Source of the DNA: Haplomitrium mnioides
Taxonomy: Eukaryota; Marchantiophyta; Haplomitriopsida; Calobryales
Length of the DNA: 64,000 bases
Direction of reading: 5' to 3'
Assembly (NCBI GenBank): GCA_049999725.1
Contig: JBNGIS010023843.1
Location: 1-64,000, forward strand
Below, piece by piece: positions 52,146 through 62,942 of the stretch (its first letter is position 1; the number at the start of each line of letters is the position of its first letter). Below the pieces are notes generated by a model. It saw only the letters and a list, made by a program, of their open reading frames with translations, searched no databases and was not told the DNA's origin. The translations under genes and the position numbers were made by a program.

Positions 52146-53157
52146 CAGACAAGGTAGAATCCAGAGATCAGGCAGAGGCGATTCCCCTGACAGATTCGTT
52201 GTGATGGTTAACACTAAATCTCGACTAATTTAGGGAGGAGGTTTTGTGCGATCCGTCTTCCAAGAGTGTGGAAGGTGACAGTGTCTTTTCAAGCTATGCG
52301 ACTGCACCAGAGACTAGCTCAGATGCTCTTTTGGCTGTATATGAGACGGGTAGTGTTACAAAGTAGAAGTTGGGGTCTGAGTGGACACTAGATTTCCAAA
52401 TTGTCAAAGTTTAAGTTACCAAGGCCACATCAGAAGCCCAAGTGTTCATACAGAGGAGGCTGCTTCTGACCGGGGTGAGAACAAGTGGGAAAAGGTCATA
52501 CAGAGGTACTCATGACGCAACAAACAGAGAACAGTGGTGGCACATTGCGCTACATGCAGCAGCCTGCGAGGGTCGACAGTATCAGGGAAAGCTACTAGTC
52601 TGGCCACAGTGTGCTGGATGAGCTTTTCAAAACCCCCATCTTCAAAACAGGACCATTTGGAAAATCAAATTGTCGAGGAGGATCTCATGTTCTTGGAAAT
52701 GTCTTCAGAGGGTGATTCACTGCATACTAGTTTCATTCGCTCTAGAGAGTTGAGGCGAGAGAGTGAGCATATGACTCACAAGCGGGTTTGTCCCCGCTCA
52801 ACTGTTCTCAGTTAAACATGTTTTAGCTTCCTACTTTTGTTTTTGCACCCCTCCGTACTCTTGTGCACATTGTACTCTCAGTCCTTCTGGCCCTAGGGCT
52901 GGCTTGGGACTTTAATCAAATTCTATTCTATTCTAGGCTTTCTATTGAACCAGAGATTTAGTGGTGTATCAGGGTATTAATTAGAGGGATTGAAGTAGCT
53001 GTGAAATTTCCCTTTGTAGCAATCGATGGACACCTTTGTGTCCAACTTGGCTACCTTTAAGGGAGTGGTTTTCTTTAGTCCAGACTTTGATGTTTTGCCG
53101 CTTCGTCTGTTTTATTAGATGTGTGGAAATAAGTTTTTTTGTTTCTTGTCAAAAAAG
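52146..53157 (+). mobile_element. LINE-B ORF1-only element, copy 3, carrying a LINE-A tail
   Basis: ORF1 C-terminal codons (RDQAEAIPLTDS; SSEGDSLHTSFIRS) lead to a stop after a PEI-like end, then the 3' UTR (GATGGACACCTTTGTGTCC, GATGTTTTGCCGCTTCG) and AAAAAAG at 53151-53157. No ORF2. A LINE-A 3' end (52747-52936) is nested within the last ORF1 codons. Confidence 0.82.
52747..52936 (+). mobile_element. LINE-A 3' end inserted at TCTAG
   Basis: GAGAGAGTGAGCATATGACT ... TGGCCCTAGGGCTGG ... (TTCTA)n. Flanked by CTCTAG on the left and TTCTAG on the right of the LINE-B host, consistent with a TCTAG target duplication merging with the tail. Confidence 0.87.
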
Positions 53158-53697
53158 AAAGTTTTAAGTTCAGAGGAATTTGCTCACCCACATGCCTGCT
53201 TCATGGTAGGCAAGTCAGAATACTATTTCCGACAAATGGAGGAAGTAGAGTCTACAAAATTCTGGCACTAATTTACAGAGACCTTTCTGGTCCATTCTAT
53301 TTTGCCACCTACGGATGATATCAATATTTTGGGACCTTGATTGATGTTTACAGCCCTTACAATATAGTTTATGAATGCTGAATTGTTAACTGGCTATAAA
53401 ATCCAGATCCTATGATGTGATGATGGGGGTGAATACAAGTTTACTGTTATAAAATAGAGAGTAATAAAAAATAGAACAGTGCTTGTATTAGGCACAGGTT
53501 TTTTATTTTTGGAGAATCTGTTTAGTTCAAAAGTATCTGTAACTGTAGTTGTAGTCTGTGATCTGCAGAATCTGTAATTGTTTCTCTTTTGTCAGAGGCA
53601 TCACATATGTGTGTTGTGTTGATGTTTGATTGGTTGTGAATGATTAAAGTCCATCTGTAAGTAACTACTTATTTTCTCTGTTTCCTTTGTGTTTCAG
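53158..53697. other. End of the 25-kb intron
   Basis: No repeat family recognised. It ends in a pyrimidine-rich tract TTTTCTCTGTTTCCTTTGTG and the acceptor CAG at 53697. Confidence 0.6.
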
Positions 53698-53745
53698 TTA
53701 TACGAATTTTTGCTCACAGTCATTGCAACCCCCCGTTTCAGCAAG
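53698..53745 (+). CDS. IPO9: Importin-9 exon (LYEFLLTVIATPRFSK)
   Basis: A 48-nt micro-exon after GTTTCAG and before GTTGGA: LYEFLLTVIATPRFSK, 16 codons, phase 0 at both ends. It continues FEFFTIQ of the exon at 28560 across the 25-kb intron, giving FTIQ-LYEFL as expected for importin-9. Confidence 0.88.
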
Positions 53746-53860
53746 GTTGGATTGCAGTTTCTTCTTTTCATACAATTGTTGAGGTCCGTAAAAACATTGT
53801 GTGGTTCTACATCTATTGCAATTATTGTACGGTAAAGTGGGTGGGTTGCCTACTTGACAG

Positions 53861-53926
53861 ATGGTGCAGAATATTGGGGATCTTGTATACTATACCATTG
53901 GCTACATGCAAATGACTGAGGAGCAA
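53861..53926 (+). CDS. IPO9: Importin-9 exon (MVQNIGDLVYYTIGYMQ...)
   Basis: A 66-nt exon after TACTTGACAG and before GTAATG: MVQNIGDLVYYTIGYMQ then MTEEQ, phase 0. A HEAT helix following a 115-bp intron. Confidence 0.88.
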
Positions 53927-54308
53927 GTAATGTCATTTTGCCCCTCTATGTTTCAACAGGAGAAATAATATTAGACCTACGATTTAGTAGTTTTCTTTGT
54001 AATTTAGGGAGCGTTAACTTGATTGAGAATGTTTAGAAAAGTGGTTTTCTTTTATTAAGATTCTATTCTATTGTTTTGTGATATGAATCATTGTTTAATT
54101 GTGTGTCACAAAATATTGCCAGCAGGTATGCTTGTGGATTTGACTGTTTTAACTTTTTTTTATATGAATCATTGGTTAACGGTCTAAAACATATTGTTGT
54201 TGGCAGTTAAATATTGTATTTGGCTGTTTTTTTATAGAACATAGTCATATAGTTTCTGCTGTATTTACTGCACCCTTTAGTTCTTATGAAATTATTGGGG
54301 ATTACCAG

Positions 54309-54384
54309 GTGCAATCTTGGTCTACAGATTCAAATCAACATGTTGCTGATGAAGATGATCATAGTTACAGTGGACGAGATTCAG
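54309..54384 (+). CDS. IPO9: Importin-9 exon (VQSWSTDSNQHVADEDD...)
   Basis: A 76-nt exon after ATTACCAG and before GTTTTC: VQSWSTDSNQHVADEDDHSY then SGRDS plus one base (phase 1). The acidic stretch is the conserved insert after this helix in plant importin-9. The next exon is not found in the remaining 9.6 kb. Confidence 0.88.
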
Positions 54385-55081
54385 GTTTTCAAGTCCTTTG
54401 ATTTTCATCATCTTTCCTTTCATTAGCCCAGAACAAGAAGTTTGCCCAACAGTTTTAAAGGTAGAAGGTTTGGATGCTCATTTGAATTGTAGACTGTTTG
54501 TTTCTTGGTAAACTATAAGGTTCGTACTGCCCATAATGTGTTAAAACTTGAGGTCGTTCGATCCCTTCAAGTCCTGAATGTTGGCATGCATAGTGGTTTA
54601 TGGAATTGAAGTTTGATTAAAGTCGCAGACCAGCCCCAGAGCTAAGTGGGTTGAGAATACAACACACTTCTATGTGTCAGCAAAAGATGTCAAAAATAAA
54701 GAGGTATAATAAGTTAGAGCATCCATAAGTTGGGCTGCTCCCCATCTTAGAAGCTCTGTCCATCCTAGGACCCTTTCAGTCTCTGGCTTGTTCTATTTGA
54801 ACATTTTCGTATGGTTGGATAAGTCAGATGTGATAAAGATGTTTTTGTGTTCTCTGAGTGTCTGCACATGTTCTCCTCAGTGTTATTTAATTGATGTTGT
54901 ACAGTGTATTTTCATAGGATGTCTACTCCTTTGGATCTTTTGCAATTGTGTTTTCTTCTGCCAATCTGCTTAGCAGAACACTAAAGAATTCCTCTACATT
55001 TGGTCCATGTGTTGCTGTGCTTAGTCTTTATCCTTGATTGGCTTTTGTGATAGACTTTCATGGCTTCCCTAAGTTACTGTA
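54385..55081. other. Importin-9 intron start
   Basis: Donor GTTTTC. No repeat recognised, no further exon seen. Confidence 0.6.
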
Positions 55082-56682
55082 TGGCGCCTGCCAGTTTACA
55101 TCTCTCTAGAGAAACAGATCTTTGTAGCACCCTTACAACATTACAAAGAACAGAAGCAAAAGTTTCAGCCTCCAAACCAAGGTAGATGAGGTCGAGCTGG
55201 CAACCAGAGTACAGAAGCAGATGATAGCCAACGTGGAAGAACAAGTAAGAAAACAGGTCCAATCTTGGACCGAGGTTGTCAGGAAGCACCCACAACAACA
55301 ACAAGAAATGTCCAGCATGATCAGGGACCAGCTTAAAGAGCAGCAAGAGAGACAAGACAGATCCCTCAATCTGATTGTCCATTGTCTTCCTGAAGAAGCC
55401 AGAGAGAAGACTACAACCGTCATCAAGCAGAGGATCCTTGCTCAATGTGGATTAGCGCGCCTGGAGGTACAATGTTACCGTTTAGGACGGGCCAACTCAG
55501 AGAAAGAAAGACCATTCAAAGTGCAATGCAGGTCACGCACAGACCGAGTTGAGCTCCTAAAAAAGAGGCGAACCTTCCGGGAGATGAAATTGGCCATACA
55601 CGAAGATCTAACGCCATTACAGATGAAACAGCTTCCTGAGGAAAAAAGGAAAGTACAGGCAGCATGGGGGGCAGGGAAGATAGCTTACATCCGCAATGGT
55701 GTACTGCACAATGTTGGAGACCGAAGACCTGTCCCATAGGTAGCAGCAGGGAGTGTGGAGCCAGGATGTAGCTCCACACCAATCTCGGTAGTCCTCTGGA
55801 ACTGCCGAGGTTACCCCTGGCACAAGGGCATACACCTTTCCGATATTGGTCCGGGTTCAGATCTGATCCTACTTGCAGAAACCTGGGAAACTAGGGAGTC
55901 TCGGATCCCCAATATCTCGGGGTACGAAGTTATATCCTTATTCAGCAGTCGCTCAGGAGGAGGACATGGAGGATTGGCCTGCCTTATATCCACAAGACTA
56001 AGCCCACATGTAGCTCTACTAGAAAAAGACAACTTCAACCCTTATATCTGGCTCAAAATACATAAATCAGCTGGCCTGAACCAAGATCTATATGCTCCAT
56101 GCCTGGCGGAAATGCAGAGGGGAACTACGCCGCACCTGGATAGCACAACGTCTCCCCCAACTTATCTTGGAGAAGAAACGTCAACCAAAGAAATTCTTCT
56201 CATCCCTCAAGGGCCAGCAAGACCAGCTCCAGCTGCACGACCTCCAAGAAATATGTTGACAAGCTTTACCACTCTACATCAGTCACACCTAACCCACCCC
56301 CCTGGACCAACAACAAACCCAGAACTGATGTTTTCACCACTGAAGAGGTCCTGGCTATGATCAAGAAGCTGCACAACAAAGCACCTGACTAGTCCCCTGG
56401 GGGTCCAAGCCCAAATGCTGAAAAGAGGATCCCAGCCCCTCTCCCAACCCATCACCAACTTATTCAACCAGGTGATACAGACTGGATTCCCTGCAGAGTG
56501 GAAGCTCAACACTATCATTCCAATCCACAAAGCTGGGGACATAGGCCAACACTCAAACTATCGTACCATCATGCTCAGCCCTCTATTCCCGAATCTCTTT
56601 GGGGCCATACTCAACTTCAAGATCACACAATGGAGCGAAGCACAACAGCTACGAGCTCAGGGACAAGCAGGGTTTCGGGGAT
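55082..56682 (+). pseudogene. LINE-A copy 3: ORF1 RRM, truncated EEP, RT start
   Basis: 55221-55739 encodes KQVQSWTEVVRKHPQQQQEM, the RRM-like domain and VPV then TAG at 55737-55739, the same stop as in copy 2. 55755-56090 gives the EEP start (VVLWNCRGY, LLAETWE). At about 56093 the sequence jumps from NQDLY to the linker (HAWRKCR-like), deleting the EEP catalytic half. RT begins (GDIGQHSNYRTIMLSPLFP) without the 5-bp deletion of copy 1. At 56682 it switches to LINE-B. Confidence 0.85.
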
Positions 56683-57713
56683 CACCTGGTCGGGGAATGT
56701 CCTCGAGGGAATGCCCTGGTGTTGACCACAAAAAGAGGTGGGGGGCTCTGAGGCAGGCCAATAAGACACCTTGAGTGAGTCCTCGTACTTCTCCATCGTT
56801 GACACAAAAGATGGAGGATCAAGGAAGCCACTCGTCAGCACACAGGGTGGTAGGCAGAAATCAGGGTGAAGCTAGTTCACCCACAGAGATTTGGTATGAG
56901 ATTTTAGTGCAAGAAGACTATGAAACCAGCACCTGTCCAGGGAGGAAGCACTCAGGCAACCCTACACCAGCACAGGGAGAGAAAGGGGCAGTGCAGAGGG
57001 TGTCAGGGGGTTTACAAGTTGACTGTACGGATGTTGAAGTTACCAGCTGACATGCTCCTCTGGTTATAAATGAGATGGTCCAAGCTGAAGCAACGGATGC
57101 CACGACACAAGCCCAAGTGTTAACTGCACAGGAGGCTGGTCCTGATCAGGGTGAGAGCAAGTGGGAAAAGGTTGCAAAGAGATATACTTGGTGTGACAAA
57201 ATGAAATCGGTGATGGTAAATCAGGCTACAGGCAGCAAGCCACAAGGCTCGACAGTATCAGGGTAGGCTGCTAGTCTGACCACTGTGCCGGACGAAATCT
57301 GCAAAACCCTCGTCTTCAAAAGACAAACTGGCAAGGGAAATTCTGGAGGAAGGTCCTATTCTCTTGGAAATGTCTTCAGAGGATGATTCACTGTATCATA
57401 GTGTAAGCTATCCATGGAACCAGATATTTGATGATGTAGCAGGCTATTAATTAGAGGGACTAGTGAGTCTAAAGTTTCCCTTTGTTGTAGATGTTGATAA
57501 TGTTTTGGATCGAAGACCTAGGGTTAGTGATCTACCATAGGAGGACCTGTGACAGATTTTATTGGCTTGTAGCTGTCGCTGGACACCTTCCTGTCCCGAC
57601 TTGGGTACTTTTGAGGGAGTGGTTTACTAATGTCTAGACATTGAAGTTTTGCTGCCTCAGCGGTTGTGTTTGATGTGTGGAAATAAAGTTTTTACTTCCT
57701 GTGAAAAAGAAAA
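56683..57713 (+). mobile_element. LINE-B ORF1-only element, copy 4
   Basis: From GATCACCTGGT the sequence follows LINE-B ORF1 just upstream of the zinc knuckle (GGGGAATGTCCTCGAGGGA), then the acidic tail (EAGPDQGESKWEKVAKRYTW; SSEDDSLYHS), a stop, the 3' UTR (GTAGCTGTCGCTGGACACC) and AAAAAG at about 57706. No ORF2. Confidence 0.82.
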
Positions 57714-57717
57714 GGAG

Positions 57718-59560
57718 AAGATATGGCAGGCTCGGTGACTGCTCAAAAGATTTATCAAACAAAAAGCTCCCGAGTCCTTTGAAGGAGTTTCCAGCATTAA
57801 CATCTGGTGGTGTGAACGCGGAGTAAATTCACTCCTGGCTGCAAACAAGAGATGGCCAGCATTGAGATGGTCTCAGGCAAGGATCAACGTGATTGGGGAT
57901 CTATGGAATCGTCAAACATATGAGTTTGTTGAGTGGGAGGAGGCACAAGGACGCCACCAATGACACAAAATGCATGAATAGAATAGAATAGAGTAGAGTA
58001 GAATAGAATAGAATAGAATTTGATTGAAGTCCAGAGCTAGCACTAGGGCCATAAGGACTGAGAGTACAATGTGCACAAGGGTGCGGAGGGATGCAAAAAC
58101 AGAATCAGTAAGATAAACATGTGTAACTGAGAACAGTTCAGTGGGGACAAATCCGCTTGTGAGTCGTTTGCTCATTCTGTCGCCTCTAGTCTGTATGAGC
58201 GTAAATGGGATGACCTGATAGCAAAGATCCCTCAAAGATGGATATGACATCTCGTTGAGGGGCCAGGACACATACGAAAAGGAGACCTAACTGGAGTTTT
58301 CATATCTACACAAGAGACACACCCGATCACAATATTTCTTTCGAGGTCCTATCCTGATCTGAAACCAGGCATCCTTACTCTTGCCTTTTCGCTCCCCCTT
58401 TCATGCTCATGGTTGTTTGTGACCTCTATATCTACCGTGCTGATTGAAGAAAATCAACCTCAGCTTCGTACTTCAGTGATTATGAGGAAAATAAGAGTTT
58501 GCACAGTGCCCAAAGGTCAGATTGCCGAGTATAGATTGCTTGGCTCCTTTATCGGAGAGGGAGATTGGGACCCTGGAATGTTGGTCTGGAAAGATAACTC
58601 TCCCGTCAGCATTTATTCGACCAAGAAAGGCCGTCAGTTCATCCTTGACCAGCCATCTACAGTAGTTCCGGTTCTAGACTGCCGGAAAGCACACGGTCCA
58701 ATCGACTCTGCACACTCCTCCAGATAGACTGATATATGGGACACGAGCAGATCAGCCAAAGAGGCCTCATTGATGTGGCTTATTGTCCAAAAGAGGTGTG
58801 CGAGTCGGGAGCTGCAGAAAAACAGTAGAGAAGCCTGGCTTGGAGATTGTTGGAAGATGTGTCTGCTGCAAGGAGGATATATTGGAAGACTTCACTCACT
58901 GTTTCTGGCACTGTCCTAGAGCCAGAAACAGATTAGTGTTTAGTGTTCTTGATTTGGGGAAATATTGTTGGTAGATTGTATTTCTCCTAAAGGTGGAAGC
59001 CGACCTGGCAGCAATGCATCCTAGGCAACAGAATTCCAAAGGCACTGGTGGTAGCGGAAGAGATCCGGTCCTTCCTTTTCTTTTTTTTTTGACAGGAAGT
59101 AAAAACTTTATTTCCAGACATCAAATACAATTGCCGAAGCGGCAAAACATCAAAGTCTGGACCGCAATAGTGTTCAAGAATTAGCGCATGGATATGTACT
59201 GTTTGAAAAATAAAATCTGGATGAGACTGATTGAGTTCAGAAGGAAAGCTTGGCGTGATGTTTGTAGAGACTGGATAAAAGGTCCAAAATGAAGAGAAAA
59301 AGTTCTTGATGCCTTTGAGAGAACCTCGGGTGCAAGGCAAATATTTGCTTTGTTTTCGTGATGAGGACTCAGTTTACTTGAATTTTGATGTTGGTAGTAT
59401 TCTGGATTGAGGGCATTGGGTTACTGTTGTTTAGTAGGCTACATCCCGAAAGGGATTGATTGGTTGTTGGTATTTGTCACTCGGCCTGATTGCTTCCCGT
59501 GATTGTTCCCTTGGTGCTTGAAAGTAAAGTTGTTTGGGTTCAGTCAGAAAAAAGAAAAAA
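57718..59560 (+). pseudogene. LINE-B ORF2 C-terminal third with 3' UTR, interrupted twice
   Basis: 57718-57961 encodes SSINIWWCERGVNSLLAANK and ARINVIGDLWNRQTYEFVEW, the region between RT and zinc motif. After a LINE-A tail (57962-58196, minus) it resumes with LYERKWDDLIAKIPQRW, then RICTVPKGQIAEYRLL, SSR, and a zinc region (CVCCKEDILEDFTHCFWHCP). A minus-strand LINE-B ORF1-type 3' end (59082-59170) interrupts it. The ORF2 end and the ORF2-type 3' UTR run to about 59560 with an A-rich end. Many frameshifts. Confidence 0.78.
57962..58196 (-). mobile_element. LINE-A 3' end, minus strand
   Basis: (AATAG)n at 57975-58018 is the reversed tail, followed by CCAGAGCTAGCACTAGGGCC and the rest of the 3' UTR. 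Nested in LINE-B ORF2. Confidence 0.87.
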
Positions 59561-59999
59561 AGAAAGGCATGGGTCCTGGACTGGACTGTGAAGAATCCAT
59601 GGAGTGTGCCAGTTGTTGCATGAAAGACTTGAACGTTTGGAGCTCAAGGTTCGAACACCTTGAGGTAGAGAGCCATGATGTTTTTCTGCTTCGGCAGTTG
59701 TATTTGATGTGTGGAAATAAAGTTTTTACTGTCTGTCGGAAAAGAAAAGAAAAAGAGAGGCATGGTGTTTGGGCTGAACTGTGCAGACAGTGGGACTTTG
59801 GAGTAGTTAGTGGTTGATGCGTGAAGGGGAGAAAGAAGGCTGTTATTTGTTCTTTGATTTTAATATGAAAATCCATTTGTATATGTGAAGTCGAAAAGTG
59901 ATTGTTTTTCTAAGTTTCATATTATGATGGGCTGAGGAAGAGGTAAGAAAATCATGGTGAACATGCTCAATAGAGATGGGGAACAGAGTACATGTGCAA
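59561..59999. other. Intron with a LINE-B 3' terminus
   Basis: 59690-59757 is the ORF1-type 3' terminus (CGGCAGTTGTATTTGATGTG, GGAAATAAAG). The other bases are unassigned. Confidence 0.55.
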
Positions 60000-60474
60000 T
60001 GTTCAGTGTGCAGAAGGCCCCAATCACTAAACTTTCAGTAGACCTCTCTGGGAGTTATGCTCTTTGGATGTTTGCTTCACAAGATCAAACTAAAGTGAAA
60101 TGAATGATGTTTGCAAGCAGATGCTTGAGGGTTGACAGATTTTGATTAGCTTGATTTTTGGTGGAGTGCTAGGCATCATCATGACTGAGTTTTCCTGTTA
60201 CTTCCGGAAAGTGGCAGAAATTCTGTACGACGATTGATCAGGACCTGCTGTCGGCAACTGAGGAAACCAGCAGGAAGTCGTGGCAGCTTTTCACAGCTAC
60301 ACATGATGAGGTTGAATAGTCTGAATCTTTGTGTCTGACACCAAATTGTGAAGGCTGCACTCTATGCGTGCACAGTTGTGATATGTGTAGGTTTCGCCTA
60401 GGGTATTGCAACTTCCATTTAATTGTTTTTGTGGTTAGTTTTGCTCTCCACAACTTCATAACTAATATATGTCC
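60000..60474 (+). repeat. 531-bp structured repeat, one unit
   Basis: Joins at GTTCAGTGTGCAGAAGGCC; the unit start is at 60164 and hairpins 1-3 are recognisable (CCTGCTG/CAGCAGG at 60244-60276). Ends at AACTAATATAT where a copia fragment begins. Confidence 0.88.
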
Positions 60475-60945
60475 AAGGAGTTTTAAAGATTTGTAGGAGA
60501 GTATGGATCAATTTAAGAAAGCATTGGATCAAGCACAACTCACAGCAGGAGCATCTCCATCGGAAAGTGGTGTGGCAGGAAGGATGTATAGGACAATCAT
60601 GGAGAGTGTAAGGAGCATACTCTGTGCAAGGTATTTCCAGAAGATTTTCTGGGGTTTGGCTTTGAAGACTGTACTCTTCGTCAAAAATTGGTGCACGAAG
60701 GCTGTTAGCAATATGACACCAGAGGAAGGGTGGTCAGATCAAGAGCCTGATGCTTCACAACTCTGTAAGTTCTGGGCTATGTGTATAAGTACCCCAAGAG
60801 GTGAGAGGGTAGTTGCATTCAAAATCCGCAAAGTGTTTGGTTCTTAGATGCTGGGAAGAACTGTAAGGGGTACAGGCTGTTGTATTGTGAGACAAAGGAG
60901 ATAATCAGGGGTCAGGAAATAATGTTGATTTCCTGATCTACTTAG
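60475..60945 (+). pseudogene. Copia integrase fragment (copia 2 type)
   Basis: 60503-60847 reads SPSESGVAGRMYRTIMESVR, then ILCARYFQKIFWGLALK and MTPEEGWSDQEPDASQL, parallel to 49620-50000 of copia 2 (SPWQNGVAEWMNRTIMESV). Frame shifts near 60840. No LTRs. Confidence 0.8.
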
Positions 60946-62150
60946 GTGTTCAGAGTGGACCAGGATTTATTCGCACTAGCCACGGAACAGATTAGGATGA
61001 GGCTGCTTGTCAGTGGGTTCAAGTGCTTCTACCCTGGCCTGAAGGAGATTTCGGCTAGGTTTGGAGAAATTTGTGAACAGAAGGGTTGGAAGGCCTCAGT
61101 GCTCAGGCTCTAAGGGAAAGGTTTTTTTCAGGTTTCAGTAGAAGAGGATGTTGTGTGGGGGGAACCTTGATTTATATATGAAGAATATGAGATGCAATTT
61201 CCAACCTTGGAGACCTAAGTTTGACCCCTTGATGGAGGAAGCCTTGGTTCGTACCCGGATGACCTGGCTGTTCTTTCCTGAAGAGCTTCGCAATCAGCTG
61301 CCAATGATTGCCAGCCTCTTTGGAAGTTGTGTTTATGTCTCTTCAGTTGTTGATGGGATGCAGGTTAGATTCTCTGTTCAGCTTGACACATCCAAAGGAG
61401 TGAGTCCAACCTGGACATCTCAGCCTCAGTTCTGAGAATGTTGGGAAAAGGCTTTTTCCTCATCAAAGCCCAAAATGAACAGTCAAGGTTGAAACTTTTG
61501 GTGGGAGGACCCTTCCATCTGAAGGAAAAAAATGTGTTCCATTCAGGACTGGGGACCTTTATTTGATCCCATCTCAGAAGCGAAAAGAGCAGCTCCAAAA
61601 TCCATCACCCTTCCTTTCTTCCCGGAGGAATTTCAAAATCGGATCTCCAGGGTGTGGGAGAGTTTTTGGTAAGGTGGTGGTTATTCCTCCCTGTGAGAGA
61701 GAGATGCATGTCAGATTCTGTGTAGAGTTGGATGCTTCAGATGGAGTGTTGACCATGATAGGCCTAAAAGGGCCAGGGGGCAAGCGGTTAATCCAAGAAG
61801 TGGAATATGATGGAATCCCTTTTGGATGTCTTGGGTGTCGCAGCCTCGACCACTTTATCAGAGAGACTTTCCCCTGGGGCACATCCCCAGCTGGTCCAAG
61901 AGAGGAAACAGGGAGAACCTGCAAGGCAAAGGGAATGCCAAGCTAGTCACTACTTTGGAAGCCATTTTTGAATCTTGTCCAGCTAGGAGTACTGACTGTC
62001 GTGTTGGAGCTACCAAGGACCTGCCTGGGACCTCGAGTACAGTGAACCCTCAGTGGAGAAGTCACCAATGGAGCTTGCCCAAGGTGGCACTGGAAGAGTC
62101 TCCAACAAGCAGCCAACACCAGGGAACAAAGGTTAGAGGCAGATGAGTGC
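60946..62150 (+). pseudogene. LINE-B ORF1, two partial overlapping copies
   Basis: 60950-61430 is the DUF4283-like domain (WRPKFDPLMEEALVRTRMTW, FFPEELRNQLPMIASLFG). 61440-61950 is a second copy starting again within the domain and reaching the knuckle (CLGCRSLDHFIRETF; one Cys replaced, so probably not metal-binding). 61950-62150 is the degraded tail region. Confidence 0.72.
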
Positions 62151-62859
62151 TGCCAGCCAGATATCGCAACAGATGCAGACTTCCTACTCCGAGGAGGAGG
62201 TCGTTTGCAATAGTTACTCCGCTTTGCTCCCTTCCGATAGGCCCTCCAAGGGAGAGAAGGGAATCCTGACGAAAGATACTTCCAACGACTATCCGAAGTT
62301 CCTCTGATTGAGTCAGTTAGTACACAGCAGACTGAGCCGCCTTTATTGGATCTGGGAGGAGCGTAGAAGAAGATAGAATGTCTTTACTCAAGGAGAGCTC
62401 CTGCCTTGACCCTCAACACCCCCAAGCCCTCTCCAAGAAACAAGGAGCAACCGGTAGAGAGACCCTCTGTGAGATGGAACATCAGCTAGCGAGCTGCACT
62501 TACTACGTGGAGGAAGTTCGGTAGCTTGAGGGGGTGACAGCGAGCAAACCGACTGCAGTGTTGGTTTCACAGCAAGGGCATTCTGAAGACAACTCGCTCG
62601 CTCAAGATTTTTGTGCGCAGTAGAAGCCTGCTGAAGGCTCGTTTTTCGCAGGAGAAGCGAGTCTCACCACCAAAAAAATAAAATAAAAATAGAAAACGTG
62701 ACTTTCCATCAGATTATGGGCCAATGAGCATGAGTTGAGACAGCAAGGAAATGTTTGGGAATTGCTGAGGAAAAGGAAGTTACAGAAATAGGAAGGCTTG
62801 GGTGTGGGATGTGAAGCGGGTGAGAAGCTAAGCTTCCTCATTAATGTGGCTTCTTGTCC
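62151..62859. other. Unassigned, possibly LINE leader sequence
   Basis: GC-richer than the surrounding introns, no gene. May be further LINE-B ORF1 tail or leader; no match is strong enough to assign. Confidence 0.4.
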
Positions 62860-62942
62860 AAGGAGGTGTGCAAGTTGGCAGCTTCAGAAAAAAAACAGAG
62901 AAGCCTGGCTTTGAGATTGATGCAAGATGTGTCTGCTGAAAA
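62860..62942 (+). pseudogene. LINE-B ORF2 zinc-region scrap
   Basis: GAGGTGTGCAAGTTGGCAGC ... AGCCTGGCTTTGAGATTGAT, the segment preceding CVCC in ORF2, cut at both ends. Confidence 0.75.

Larger units (their letters stand above)
28703..53697 (+). other. Importin-9 intron, 25.0 kb
   Basis: GT at 28703 and AG at 53696-53697. It holds an LTR, LINE-B and LINE-C copies, the 192-bp satellite, a Penelope-like element, structured repeats and copia 2. The reading frame resumes in phase with LYEFLLTV. Confidence 0.85.
7232..54384 (+). other. IPO9: Importin-9 gene, partial (nine internal exons)
   Basis: Nine exons with AG acceptors and GT donors join in frame with compatible phases into about 296 codons, in the same segment order as plant importin-9. 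Importin-9 is a karyopherin beta that carries cargo such as histones and ribosomal proteins into the nucleus using Ran-GTP. The encoded segments are HEAT-type helices from the N-terminal and central part of a protein usually about 1,000 residues long. Landmarks are DWPEEWPDLM, RCLALFAG, LVPVLFPALY, EDPDNWVLRVEVLK, APLWQTF and an acidic segment ADEDDHSYSGRDSG. Introns are 13,389, 96, 6,812, 290, 185, 24,995, 115 and 382 bp. Earlier and later exons lie outside the window. No stop or frameshift breaks the exons, so the gene is probably active despite its TE load. Confidence 0.9.

Noticed and set aside
51860-52204. Host exon in the 114-codon open frame
   Set aside because: The helical pattern fits a LINE ORF2 linker and the frame continues into LINE-B ORF1 sequence.
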